From contig NZ_OY764190.1 in NCBI RefSeq assembly GCF_963668215.1, positions 6,386,001-6,450,000 of the forward strand: 64,000 nt of DNA. Reading direction: 5' to 3'. The position numbers were made by a program, and so were the translations under genes. How positions within the stretch are numbered: position 1 is the first letter of the stretch; every line of letters starts with the position of its first letter. The notes below the pieces were generated by a model. That model was not told the origin of the DNA. It saw only the letters and a list, made by a program, of their open reading frames with translations, and made no database searches. Of the stretch, positions 16,992-25,089 are shown in pieces. The stretch comes from an uncultured Desulfosarcina sp. GTDB lineage: Bacteria; Desulfobacterota; Desulfobacteria; Desulfobacterales; Desulfosarcinaceae.

Positions 16992-17305
16992 CGCGCAGCT
17001 CGCAGCTGATGGCTGATGGCGAAAACAAGATAGAAGCTGAAAGCTTAAAGGTGAAAGGCAGGAACGCTGTTGATTGGTTCTATTCGTTGGTTGGTTTGAT
17101 TGGTTAAAAAAAGAACAGATCCTGCCAATCGTATCGATATGATGACATTCATCCATTACTTTGACCTTTCGGCTTTGAGCTTTTCACTTTGAGCTTTAAT
17201 CTGAGAACCTTGCGCTTTCAACTTCTTATCGCGGCACGATTCAACGACAAGAATATTCGATTGAATAATGCGTTTTAAGCAACAATGAGAGGTAATTAAC
17301 GGAAC
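16992..17305 (+). other. intergenic region with inverted word arrays, no gene
   Basis: 314 bp with no credible gene. It holds AGCTCGCAGCTGATGGCTGA words (about 16995-17020). GAAGCTGAAAGC and TTAAAGGTGAAAGG (17030-17056) follow, with complementary words at 17162-17200 (CCTTTCGGCTTTGAGC, TTTTCACTTTGAGC). Between them lies the reverse complement of the ACCAA array (TTGGTTGGTTTGATTGGTT). It has the shape of the four-helix cassettes without a gene inside. The leader of the chain-length gene (GAGAGG) is at the end. Confidence 0.6.
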
Positions 17306-18883
17306 ATGGAAGACCAACCCATAGAAATCGGTAACTATATCGATATTCTCAAACGACGCAAGTGGGCCCTGATCGTGCCTGCGGTTGTGGTCATGCTGAT
17401 CGCCACAGCGGTGGCCCTGCTGCTGCCGTCAATATACAAATCCAGCGCCACCATCCTGATCGAGGAGCAGGATATTCCCGCCGATTTCGTCATGACCACG
17501 GTCACCGGCTACGCCGAACAGCGCATCCAGTCCACCCAGCAGCGCATCATGAGCACCGGCAAATTGATGGAAATCATCGACCGCTTCAACCTCTACGAGG
17601 AGTACAAGGATCGCTGGACCACCGAAGAAATCGTGGAGAAAATGAGAGAGGACATCCATCTGGACCTGATCAGCGTGGAGACCATCGACCGGCGCACAGG
17701 TCGTCCCACGGCCGCCACCATCGCTTTCACCCTGGCTTACGAAGGCAAACAGGCCGCTACTGTCCAGCGGGTGACCGACACCCTGGTTTCCCTTTTCCTC
17801 AGCGAGAATTTACAGGTGCGCCAACGCCAGACTACGGAAACCAGCGAATTTCTGGAAGAAGAAACCCGGCGGGTGCGGGGCCAATTGGATGAGCTGGAGA
17901 AAAAAATCACCGCCTTCAAGGCCGAACACGTCAATGCCCTGCCCGAGATGCTGCAAGTCAACATGCAATCGCTCAACAGCGCGGAGGCGGGCGTTCAGCG
18001 CCTGGACGAGCAGATCCGATCCCTCAAGGAGCGCGAGGGCTACCTGGAGACCCAGTTGGCCAGCATCCCGGAGATGGAGGATCCTGAAAAAGGACGCCTC
18101 AAGCAACTGGAGATGGAACTGGTCAACCTGAAAAGTAAATTTACTGACGACTATCCCGACGTAAAAAAACTGCGCCTGGAGATTTCCGAACTGGAAAAAC
18201 GCCAGGCGGAAAAACAGGCGCCGTCGGAAGACCGTCAGGAGCAGCCGGACAACGCTGCCTACATTACCCTGGCATCCCAGCTGGCCAGTACCCGGGCGGA
18301 GATCCGATCGATGCTGGACCAGAAGAAAGACATGCAGGCCAAGGTCGAAACCTATCGCCAGCGCATCGAAACCACGCCCAAAATCGAGCAGGAATACAAC
18401 GCGCTGCTCGTCGACCGCAACAATACCCAGGCCAAGTATGAAGATCTCCTGCGCAAAAAAATGGAAGCCAATGTGGCCCTGGGACTGGAGAAGGAGCAGA
18501 AAGGCGAACGCTTTACCCTGATCGATCCGGCCCGGATGCCGGAGAAACCCTTCAAGCCCAACCGCCTGGCCATCGGTCTGATCGGCCTGGTGCTGGGCAT
18601 CGGTGCCGGGGTTGGCGTTGCCGCCTTGCTGGAATTCTCCGATCAATCCGTGTACACCCCCCAGGACCTGGCCCGGGTTTCCGGCCTCCCGCTGCTGGTC
18701 AGCATCCCCACCATCCTTACGCCCCATGATCGGCGCAGGCGGCGGCTCAAACGGTTGGCCTGGATCATTGCCGGCCTGCTGCTGCTGGCCATTGCCATCT
18801 ACCTGTTTCACACCCTGGTGATGGATCTGGATGTGTTCTGGGCCAAGTTGATGAGGAAGTTTAACAAAATAGCACCTATGTAA
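17306..18883 (+). CDS. polysaccharide chain-length determinant (Wzz/GNVR, exosortase type)
   Basis: A 525-residue inner-membrane co-polymerase without a kinase domain. The N-terminal Wzz segment (IDILKRRKWALIVPAVVVML) carries the first membrane helix. A long periplasmic part of about 380 residues, predicted coiled coil between about 170 and 310 (EFLEEETRRVRGQLDELEKK), is followed by the GNVR-type KIEQEYNALLVDRNNTQAKY. PEKPFKPNRLAIGLIGLVLG starts the second helix, and a third hydrophobic stretch lies near the end. It sets polymer length with the kinase encoded 11 bp downstream. Confidence 0.92.
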   Translation: MEDQPIEIGNYIDILKRRKWALIVPAVVVMLIATAVALLLPSIYKSSATILIEEQDIPADFVMTTVTGYAEQRIQSTQQRIMSTGKLMEIIDRFNLYEEYKDRWTTEEIVEKMREDIHLDLISVETIDRRTGRPTAATIAFTLAYEGKQAATVQRVTDTLVSLFLSENLQVRQRQTTETSEFLEEETRRVRGQLDELEKKITAFKAEHVNALPEMLQVNMQSLNSAEAGVQRLDEQIRSLKEREGYLETQLASIPEMEDPEKGRLKQLEMELVNLKSKFTDDYPDVKKLRLEISELEKRQAEKQAPSEDRQEQPDNAAYITLASQLASTRAEIRSMLDQKKDMQAKVETYRQRIETTPKIEQEYNALLVDRNNTQAKYEDLLRKKMEANVALGLEKEQKGERFTLIDPARMPEKPFKPNRLAIGLIGLVLGIGAGVGVAALLEFSDQSVYTPQDLARVSGLPLLVSIPTILTPHDRRRRRLKRLAWIIAGLLLLAIAIYLFHTLVMDLDVFWAKLMRKFNKIAPM

Positions 18884-18894
18884 AGGATTTTAGC

Positions 18895-19731
18895 ATGAAT
18901 ATAAGAAAAGCACTGGACAAAGCCAAGAAAGAACGGGCAGCACTGGAATCGAATTCGAACGCCCCCAAAACTTCAACAGGCGGCAATTCTTTTCTGCCCA
19001 AAAACGCCGCCTGGAATGCGCCGGTCTACTCCGAATCCAGGACCGTGTCCATAAATATGGACACCGCCGTGAGAAATCATTGCGTGGCCCTTTCGCCGGA
19101 TTTTGCCGAAGTGGATTATTATAAAATCCTGAGAACCCAACTGCGGCAACTCGGCGAGAAAAAGGCATGGAACACCATCATGGTCACCAGTGTATCCCCC
19201 GGGGAAGGCAAAACCGTGACGGCCATCAATTTGGCTGCCACATTCGCCCGGGAATACAGCCAGACCGTTCTGCTGGTGGATGCCGACCTGCGCAGGCAAT
19301 CCATCCACAACTATCTGGGCTATTCCAGCGAGGTGGGGCTGTTGGACTGCTTCGAAGAGCGCCTGCCCATGAACGAGATTATCGCCTGGCCGGGAATCGA
19401 GAAGTTTACAATCATTTCCGGGGGACGCGTCGTCGAGGAGAGTTCGGAACTGATGGGCTCGCCCCGCATGCAGGCGATGGTAACCGAGCTGAAATCGCGC
19501 TATGACGACCGTTATGTGATCTTTGACGTTCCGCCGGTCATGGCCGGCGCCGATGCGCTGGCCTTTGCTCCACTGGTGGATTGCATCGTCCTGGTCGTGG
19601 GAACCGGCGCCACCCGTCAGCAGGACCTGCAAAAAACCCTGGAAATGCTGCCGGAAGAGAAGATCGCCGGCTTCGTGCTCAACCGCTACCAGGGCGCAAA
19701 CCAATTGTACCGCAGGTATGGAAAAAAGTGA
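18895..19731 (+). CDS. tyrosine autokinase of exosortase/EPS system (BY-kinase)
   Basis: A 278-residue cytoplasmic bacterial tyrosine kinase. Motifs in order: Walker A SVSPGEGKTVTAINLA near residue 100, Walker A' VLLVDADLRR near 122 and Walker B YVIFDVPPVMAGADAL near 208. DYYKILRTQLR precedes the kinase core. The C-terminal tail is short with a few tyrosines (LYRRYGKK) instead of a long Y cluster. It pairs with the chain-length protein just upstream and should control polymer assembly by autophosphorylation. It ends the forward-strand operon; the next gene is convergent. Confidence 0.92.
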   Translation: MNIRKALDKAKKERAALESNSNAPKTSTGGNSFLPKNAAWNAPVYSESRTVSINMDTAVRNHCVALSPDFAEVDYYKILRTQLRQLGEKKAWNTIMVTSVSPGEGKTVTAINLAATFAREYSQTVLLVDADLRRQSIHNYLGYSSEVGLLDCFEERLPMNEIIAWPGIEKFTIISGGRVVEESSELMGSPRMQAMVTELKSRYDDRYVIFDVPPVMAGADALAFAPLVDCIVLVVGTGATRQQDLQKTLEMLPEEKIAGFVLNRYQGANQLYRRYGKK

Positions 19732-19959
19732 ACCGTGATCGGTGAACAGTGAACAGAATTACTGAGCTGGACATTCCGTTCACCGTTATCTGTTCAACAA
19801 GCCAGTGTTAAGTGTTACGTTTTAAGCTTTAAGCGAAAGCATCTTGTCGATTTCTATAAAAATCAGATCCGATCCGCCACTTAAAACCTAATACTTAAGA
19901 CCTTAAACGTTCACCTTTATCCTTCAAGCTGTCAGCTTTGAGCTTTCAACTTTCAGCCA
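19732..19959 (+). repeat. inverted word arrays between convergent genes
   Basis: 228 bp composed of word families. GGTGAACAGTGAACAG and its complement CCGTTCACCG/ATCTGTTCA lie at 19738-19795. GTTACGTTTTAAGCTTTAAG (19812-19834) has the complement ACTTAAAACCTAATACTTAAG at 19879-19902. GAGCTTTCAACTTTCAGCC and ATCAGCTATCAGCT follow at 19935-19975. Each pair forms an imperfect palindrome. It could serve as a transcription end for both converging genes, but no T-rich hairpin is evident. Confidence 0.65.
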
Positions 19960-21141
19960 TCAGCTATCAGCTCTCCCCTTCAACACCCGCCCGATCATAC
20001 CCTTCCAATGGGGTCCCGCCTCGTTTTCACGCTTCTCCCGAGGATTCGCCGAAACATCTTTTTGCCGTAGGACGCGCTCTTCCCGGTTTTTCGACTGTAC
20101 CCGTTGCAGCAGTAGGGTATATTTGGCCATCAACCGGTCGTAGCGCTTGCGTTCGGCGACCAACCGTTGCCGGTAACCGGCAATCAACTCCTGCCTGACT
20201 TCGCGATCCAAGGCGTCGTGTCGATCTCTCAGTTCTGACAAAGCTGCTTCTATCGCGGCCATGCGTTCGCTCGGACCATCGGTTGCATACGTCTCGCTTT
20301 TCGATGGTGGCGACGCTTCGCTTTCATTATACTGCGCCTTCAAAATGGGATTGTCTCTGACCACCGCTTCAATCACCGCGGCATCGATCTGCCCGCAGTC
20401 ATCGGAATAAGCGTATACCATTGCCGAGTCGCAAAGCAGGTTCACCGTCCGCGGGATACCGCCGGAATGCTCGTGAATAATACGAACCGCCTCCCTGGAG
20501 AACAGGTCCGACTGCCCGCCGACGGATTCGAGGCGATGGGCGATATAACGGCTGGTTTGCTCTTCGTCCAGCGGGGTGAGGTGATAATTGACGGCGATGC
20601 GCTGGGCCAATTGGCGCAGGTCGGGCCGTTGAAGACGCGTTTTCAGTTCGGGCTGCCCCACCAGCATGATCTGCAGCAGCATGCGGTCGTCGGTCTGCAG
20701 GTTGGACAGCATGCGGATATCCTCCAACGCCTCGGCGGAAAGGTTCTGGGCCTCGTCGATGACAAGCAGCGCATGCCTTCCTTTGGCGTAGCGGTCGATG
20801 AGAAACGTGTAGATCCGTTCGAGATTTTCTTCCTTGCCGGCCGGATCGCCGTTAAGGTCGAATTCCTTGAGAATCAGGCGAAACAGCTGATCCGAGGAAA
20901 AATTGGTGTTGAAAATCACGGCAATGTCCATTTGGGGCTCCATCTGCCGGAGCATGCACCGCACGAGCGTTGTTTTTCCGGTTCCGATCTCGCCGGTCAG
21001 CAGAATGAATCCCACCTTTTCGGAAAGGCCGTATTCCAGGTAGGTCAGGGCATTTTCGTGGTTTTTGCTCAGGAACAGAATTTCCGGATTGGGAACGATG
21101 CTGAAGGGCTTTCCGGACAGCCCGAAATGCGTTTCATACAT
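19960..21141 (-). CDS. exosortase-locus ATPase, ExeA-like AAA protein
   Basis: A 393-residue AAA ATPase starting MYETHFGLSGKPFSIVPNPE, the signature of ExeA-like ATPases in exosortase/polysaccharide loci. It has Walker A LLTGEIGTGKTTLV at about residue 47, Walker B HALLVIDEAQNL near 120 and sensor-like LVGQPELKTRL. ERIAVNYHLTPLDEEQTSRYI-type residues and HSGGIPRTVNLLCD form the C-terminal AAA lid. After residue 285 the chain is charged and probably coiled-coil (ALSELRDRHDALDREVRQEL). It should act in the cytoplasm on export or assembly. It is on the reverse strand, converging with the kinase. Confidence 0.9.
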   Translation of the reverse strand: MYETHFGLSGKPFSIVPNPEILFLSKNHENALTYLEYGLSEKVGFILLTGEIGTGKTTLVRCMLRQMEPQMDIAVIFNTNFSSDQLFRLILKEFDLNGDPAGKEENLERIYTFLIDRYAKGRHALLVIDEAQNLSAEALEDIRMLSNLQTDDRMLLQIMLVGQPELKTRLQRPDLRQLAQRIAVNYHLTPLDEEQTSRYIAHRLESVGGQSDLFSREAVRIIHEHSGGIPRTVNLLCDSAMVYAYSDDCGQIDAAVIEAVVRDNPILKAQYNESEASPPSKSETYATDGPSERMAAIEAALSELRDRHDALDREVRQELIAGYRQRLVAERKRYDRLMAKYTLLLQRVQSKNREERVLRQKDVSANPREKRENEAGPHWKGMIGRVLKGRADS

Positions 21142-21265
21142 GATGGATGGTCTTTTCCGGCCATAGGTCTCGCAGGGGCGAAAAATTTTTAACCCCTACC
21201 CCGCCCCTTGGCAATGATATATCCGTTGTCTTTTTGACAAACTGTCAACAGTTCTCTATTACCAT

Positions 21266-21298
21266 AAAAAGGCAGGGCGTAAAACGCCCTGCCTTTTT
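21266..21298. terminator. bidirectional Rho-independent terminator
   Basis: AAAAAGGCAGGGCG, a short AAAA loop region and CGCCCTGCCTTTTT form a perfect 9-bp GC-rich stem with T runs on both strands. It lies upstream of the ATPase gene and just past the 3' end of the orphan repeat protein gene (reverse strand), so it likely ends the riboswitch-led transcript coming from 23.7 kb. Confidence 0.9.
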
Positions 21299-21376
21299 CT
21301 TTTGATTTTCTAACAAAAAACTCGCAATTCGCATTGCCAACGGGTAAAACTCTTTTCGATCCGCAGACTCCTATAA

Positions 21377-22522
21377 TCATCCCGCGACCTGGAACCTCGG
21401 CTGTTCTGCAACGGAAGCGCAAACAAGCCCCCCCCTCGCCCCCATGCTCTGCGTGGGAGCGCCAATTATTCTATCCTGATCAGCCCGCTTGTCCACCGTT
21501 GCCATTCGGGCGTAATTGAGAACGGCTTCGATGTAGGCAATCGGCAGTATCTCTGGTTCAATCGCTATTCCCAACCGATCGAAAAGGACCTGGTAATTCA
21601 AAAACAACCGGGTCCGCCCTTTTTTGATTTTCGTGGATGCAGGGGGCGGAAACCAGCGCTCGATTCTTATTGCGGGCGCAAAGAAAAGAAGGGGGAGAAT
21701 CCGATCTTTCTTACCGTGGTATTGTCCCACCGAAATAGGGTATCTTTCATTTTCGTAGGGTTTGTACATGGAAACGAAATGATTGACCGGACTTACGGCG
21801 TTGGCGGTAAATACTTTTCGGTATCGCTCCTTTTGCGGGTGTCGATGACCGGCCATGAAGTTGAGCAGCGCCTCGATCATGGGAAGGGTTAAACAGGCCG
21901 CTTCAACAGGAAATTCCACCTTGTCGAAAAACTGCTGCGCCCTTTCCCGGTACAGATAGTAATCCTGCAGAAAAAGTTTTTTATTCTTGGGCAGCGGCGG
22001 TCGTCTCTTTTGTTGGCATTCGTAACGATTCAGAAAATGGTGGATTTTTTCTTTTCTCACCACACTCAGTCCGGACAGGCTTACCGGGAAATAGTCCCGG
22101 CAGGCATATTCAGATAAAAGGGCCAACGTTCGCCGCTCCCAGGCCGGTCCTCGATATCCGGGAGCGTTGAAATTCTTCTCATAGAATCCATCGTCGGGGT
22201 TTTTTATCCCGGCCAGAAAATTGGCCACCGCTTCCGTTTGCGGCACATTGAGTTCCTGCACCGACAGGCAACAGCCGACCTTTTTGAAAAAAACCTGCAT
22301 GCGCTTCATGTAGGCGTCGTAGGCCGCTCCCCGGGGTTTTTGCATCAATGGCGTCGGGGGCCGGGAGATGACCTTGCGGTTGTCGTACCCGGCATGCAAT
22401 TGAATCAACGCCAGCAAAGTCTTTTTCGACGACTTGATAAAGCTGGGACGGTAATAGCGTTCGTTTGTGTAGTCCCGGTAAAGAACTTTGACGCGGCTGG
22501 CCAGTTGGCTGTGGGTAGGCAT
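21377..22522 (-). CDS. orphan protein with three internal repeats of about 115 residues
   Basis: A 381-residue soluble protein that I do not recognise. The ATG at 22522 follows GCAGGATCG and lies 35 bp after the regulator stop. The chain contains three diverged copies of one unit (about residues 20-135, 138-260 and 265-375). Each opens with a YxxERY/CRDYFP-like segment and continues with a basic linker. It then has Y-x-Y/L-x2-R-x-Q-x-F-F-x-K-V and closes with L-x-(L/V)-P-x-x-E-A-(L/V)-x-N-(F/Y). Examples are MKRMQVFFKKVGCCLSVQEL, RERAQQFFDKVEFPVEAACL and LNYQVLFDRLGIAIEPEIL. It is rich in basic and aromatic residues and has no signal peptide. Co-transcription with the regulator suggests it acts in the same response. 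Confidence 0.75.
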   Translation of the reverse strand: MPTHSQLASRVKVLYRDYTNERYYRPSFIKSSKKTLLALIQLHAGYDNRKVISRPPTPLMQKPRGAAYDAYMKRMQVFFKKVGCCLSVQELNVPQTEAVANFLAGIKNPDDGFYEKNFNAPGYRGPAWERRTLALLSEYACRDYFPVSLSGLSVVRKEKIHHFLNRYECQQKRRPPLPKNKKLFLQDYYLYRERAQQFFDKVEFPVEAACLTLPMIEALLNFMAGHRHPQKERYRKVFTANAVSPVNHFVSMYKPYENERYPISVGQYHGKKDRILPLLFFAPAIRIERWFPPPASTKIKKGRTRLFLNYQVLFDRLGIAIEPEILPIAYIEAVLNYARMATVDKRADQDRIIGAPTQSMGARGGLVCASVAEQPRFQVAG

Positions 22523-22557
22523 GGGTTCGATCCTGCGTTTCTCGTAAGTGTTATCCG

Positions 22558-23367
22558 TCACCCTGCTTTTGAAACCGTTGAATCGCTCAGCGACAACAGG
22601 CGTTTGGGAGGACCGCCTTCGATCTCCCGAAAGACCCTTGAAAAATAGGAGGCATCGTTGAATCCGACGGCAAAACTGGCCTCGGTGATGTTGTATCCGC
22701 TGGTTGCGATCAGCGACTTGGCGGCCTCTATGCGCTGCCGGTTGAGATATTGTTTGAAGGACAGCCCCATGTGTTGTTTGAACAGGCGGGAGAAGTGGTA
22801 CTTGCTCATGGCCGTCTCCCTGGCGACCATTTCCAGGGTAATCTGCTGTTGATAGTTGCCATGAATAAATTGAAGCGCCTTCCGCAAAAATGGCAGGCGA
22901 TAGGTCGCGCATCGATCGTCGCAAAAGCCGGGCATAAAATCTTTGCAGAAAATCTCGTGCCCCCATCTGACCCCCATCGCCGTTTTTTTATAAAAGTAGT
23001 CTTTCAACGGTCGATACCTATCGATGGTGTGGAGAAAGCTTTCCCTGGACTGCAGAAACCAGGTGGAGGCTTTCAGACTGACAACGTTGGAGGAGGCGTG
23101 ATCGCCGGTGAGAACCGCGATATCGAACAGCAAGTCGCCATCATTCAGGTGCCCGCATGGCAGCTCGTCCCCGACATGGTCGTAAACCGTCACTTTCGCG
23201 GTTCCGGAAAGAATAAAGCCGATCCGGGAAACCGGTTGCCCCTGTCGGATAAGAAACGCTCCGGCGGGAATGGATGTTTTCCTGTAGGTGCGGGAAATCG
23301 CGGCCAACTGCTCCGGGTCCAATTGGCGATACGGGTCCAGGTTCGAAAAGAGGCGGCAAATCTTCAT
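22558..23367 (-). CDS. CRP-like sensor domain fused to AraC-type regulator
   Basis: A 269-residue transcription factor. Residues 10-125 form a cyclic-nucleotide-binding-like beta roll (KTSIPAGAFLIRQGQPVSRI, then GFILSGTAKVTVYD). This is the input domain of CRP/FNR proteins, but it has no CRP helix-turn-helix. Residues 165-260 are an AraC/XylS double helix-turn-helix with LEMVARETAMSKYHFSRLFK, LSFKQYLNRQRIEAAKSLI and ITEASFAVGFNDASYFSRVF. A cysteine cluster (CKDFMPGFCDDRC) links the two. The combination is unusual. A cobalamin riboswitch and terminator lie in its leader, so its expression should depend on the cobalamin pool. It probably activates the downstream orphan gene or genes elsewhere. 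Confidence 0.85.
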   Translation of the reverse strand: MKICRLFSNLDPYRQLDPEQLAAISRTYRKTSIPAGAFLIRQGQPVSRIGFILSGTAKVTVYDHVGDELPCGHLNDGDLLFDIAVLTGDHASSNVVSLKASTWFLQSRESFLHTIDRYRPLKDYFYKKTAMGVRWGHEIFCKDFMPGFCDDRCATYRLPFLRKALQFIHGNYQQQITLEMVARETAMSKYHFSRLFKQHMGLSFKQYLNRQRIEAAKSLIATSGYNITEASFAVGFNDASYFSRVFREIEGGPPKRLLSLSDSTVSKAG

Positions 23368-23424
23368 TTCTGCTCGTACTCCCCATCGTCCGCTATGGGC
23401 GGACGAATCCAGGAATCTGTCCGA

Positions 23425-23466
23425 GCAAATAAAAAACCCTTCGGACAGACAATTGTCACGAAGGGC
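23425..23466 (-). terminator. Rho-independent terminator of riboswitch 1
   Basis: On the reverse strand CCCTTCGTGACAATTGTCTG and TCCGAAGGG form a stem (CCCTTCG/CGAAGGG with inner GACAATTGTC), followed by TTTTTTATTT. It lies between the cobalamin riboswitch and the regulator start, the position expected of an expression platform that ends transcription when ligand is bound. Confidence 0.85.
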
Positions 23467-23532
23467 TGCACCCAGCTCGCTTAACCCTCGGGATCGGCAA
23501 GGCTCCGTCTAACCGCGGAAAGCCAACAATAT

Positions 23533-23690
23533 ATTGAAGGCAGGTCTTCTGACTCCCGGATCAATCTACCTTTCGCCCCTTCCCGCTTTGCTGATCGCAA
23601 AACAGTGGTTTTGGCGAATTTCGTCCCCGGTTACAGCGGCGGGACCGCTCCCGATTCTCACGGGATTTCCTATTAAGCCTTTCGGCACCT
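23533..23690 (-). promoter_or_regulatory. cobalamin riboswitch 1
   Basis: Read on the reverse strand it contains the conserved series of the B12 element: a short A-rich GGAAATCCCGTGAGAATCGG block, then GAGCGGTCCCGCCGCTGTAA. ACCACTG and GGAAGG-like segments follow, and it closes with CCGGGAGTCAGAAGACCTGCC. All match the canonical order (GGTGNNANTCC, GCNGNCCCGCNACTGT, CCACTG, the GGAAGNC-like 3' segment, AGTCAGGAGACCTGCC). It is followed by a terminator and the CRP/AraC gene. Confidence 0.93.
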
Positions 23691-23695
23691 GAGAA

Positions 23696-23725
23696 ATCCT
23701 TAACCCAGCCGCAAAGGCTTGTCAA
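23696..23725 (-). promoter_or_regulatory. probable sigma70 promoter of riboswitch 1 transcript
   Basis: On the reverse strand a perfect -35 TTGACA (23720-23725) is followed after 17 bp by TAAGGAT as a weak -10. This places the RNA start close to the 5' side of the riboswitch. Confidence 0.6.
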
Positions 23726-23935
23726 CGCATTCCCGATCAGGATTTCGTTATTTTTTCAAAGCGCAATTTTTTCCGGTTTTTGAACACATTTTTACAAGTT
23801 TTCAATCCTGCATTGGTATAGATATATTTTTTTAATCTGCGCCACACTGCCCTGTGGACAATCACAAAACCAACGTATCGGCATCCTGTGCATGCTGCGG
23901 TTTCCAAGTCGGATTTTCAATCTGAAAGGCCTGCT

Positions 23936-24133
23936 ATGAAAAACAAGCTGATTGCTTTCTGGAAGGATGAATCGGGAGTCACTGCGGTCGAGTACGGCCT
24001 CATCGCCGGGGTGATGGCAGCCCTTCTGGTGGCGGTGTTGGGCCTGTTCGGGGACAACCTCAAAGAGCTTTTCGAGGCCATTGCCGACACGCTCAGCGAT
24101 GCGGCCGAGGAAGTGAAAAGCCAGCAAAATTAG
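23936..24133 (+). CDS. flp: Flp-type pilin
   Basis: A 65-residue Flp/Tad pilin. The start at 23936 is preceded by GAAAGG. The short leader ends in DESG and the mature part begins VTAVEYGLIAGVMAALLVAV. It has the conserved glutamate at +5, tyrosine at +6 and a single hydrophobic helix, followed by a short polar tail. It would be cut by the prepilin peptidase encoded next and polymerise into the pilus. It is the first gene of the Tad operon. The 200 bp upstream hold no gene and no promoter that I can assign with confidence. Confidence 0.93.
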   Translation: MKNKLIAFWKDESGVTAVEYGLIAGVMAALLVAVLGLFGDNLKELFEAIADTLSDAAEEVKSQQN

Positions 24134-24136
24134 CTT

Positions 24137-24610
24137 ATGATGTCGTTAACAGCCAGCCCTGTGGGAGAACTGGCGTGCATGCTGCTGCTGGCCGCGGCGA
24201 TCTGCACGGACCTCTTACGCCGCATTATCCCCAACACCCTGATCTGCACCGGCGCGATCGGTGGCCTGATTTATCACCTGATGGCGGCCGTGACCACGGT
24301 GGAGGGCTTCCTCTTTTCCATATCGGGCCTGCTGGTCGGGGGGCTGTTATTGATCTGGCCCTATTCCCGTTCTTGGGTCGGAGGGGGAGACGTCAAACTG
24401 CTGGCCATGCTGGGGACCTGGGTTGGTCCCGCAACGATCCTGCGGGTATTCGTCTGCACAACGCTGGTGGGAGGTCTCATGGCCGCCGTTCAAATCATCC
24501 GCAGCCGGCGGACGCCTGGAAGAGTCGGTTCTTCCCGACGGGACCTGCCTTATGCGCTGGCCATGGGCGGCGGATATGCCCTTACCCTGTTGGGAGTTGC
24601 CTTCTTTTGA
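24137..24610 (+). CDS. cpaA: prepilin peptidase CpaA/TadV
   Basis: A 157-residue integral membrane aspartic peptidase. The two catalytic aspartates are visible, in ICTDLLRRIIPN (about residue 25) and in the GxGD motif SWVGGGDVKLLAML (about residue 85). Four to five membrane segments fit the short single-domain TadV form that lacks the methyltransferase half. It starts 3 bp after the pilin and would process Flp and the TadE-type pseudopilins. Confidence 0.92.
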   Translation: MMSLTASPVGELACMLLLAAAICTDLLRRIIPNTLICTGAIGGLIYHLMAAVTTVEGFLFSISGLLVGGLLLIWPYSRSWVGGGDVKLLAMLGTWVGPATILRVFVCTTLVGGLMAAVQIIRSRRTPGRVGSSRRDLPYALAMGGGYALTLLGVAFF

Positions 24611-25041
24611 GAACCTTAACCTCGATGATTCGCAGTCAGCGAGGTGTTGCCGCCATGGAATTCGCCCTGGTGCTGCCCATCTTTCTGCTGCTGCTTTTCG
24701 CCATTATCGATTTCGGCTGGTATTTCACCCGCGAATTCGTGCTTATCAACGCTGTTTCCCAGGGGGCACGTTCAGCGGTGGGCACCGTGCGCCAGCCCGA
24801 CGAAACCGTGAGCGCCTATGTGCAGCGGGTAACCGAGAAGGTCCGCGAGACAGCCGGCGACCTTTACTGGATCGGCACCCTTTCCGAATCGCGGATTACG
24901 GTGGAAGTGGAACTCTCCGGGGGATTACCCGATACGATCACGGTGGTAGGCAAGGACAACTACAGATCCCTCACCGGCTTTTTGCCCAGCTCACTGCTGC
25001 CCGAGGATACTAGGGCGAGGACGGTAATGGCTTTTTTATGA
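24607..25041 (+). CDS. tadE: TadE-like pseudopilin
   Basis: A protein of 144 residues from the TTG at 24607, or 138 from the ATG at 24625. The TTG overlaps the upstream TGA and has GGGAG 9 bp before it, while the ATG has no ribosome-binding site, so I favour the TTG. The N-terminus carries a TadE segment, QRGVAAMEFALVLPIFLLLL, with a cut site after glycine and a glutamate at +5. The rest is a small extracytoplasmic domain. TadE proteins are minor pilins needed for pilus assembly. Confidence 0.85.
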   Translation: MRTLTSMIRSQRGVAAMEFALVLPIFLLLLFAIIDFGWYFTREFVLINAVSQGARSAVGTVRQPDETVSAYVQRVTEKVRETAGDLYWIGTLSESRITVEVELSGGLPDTITVVGKDNYRSLTGFLPSSLLPEDTRARTVMAFL

Positions 25042-25089
25042 TCACCCAACGGTAGCGCCGCCTGTCCGGCGGCTGCACGAGAGGACGTT

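Noticed and set aside
15744..17156. A 470-codon reverse-strand frame
   Set aside because: Antisense to the beta-barrel gene; no signal peptide or domain.
9950..19960. Word arrays taken as a possible CRISPR array
   Set aside because: Units are 8-12 bp, drift in sequence, have no spacers of constant length, and no cas genes are nearby.
22525..22966. N-terminal extension of the three-repeat protein
   Set aside because: It would overlap the AraC domain of the regulator in another frame; the start at 22522 fits the operon spacing.
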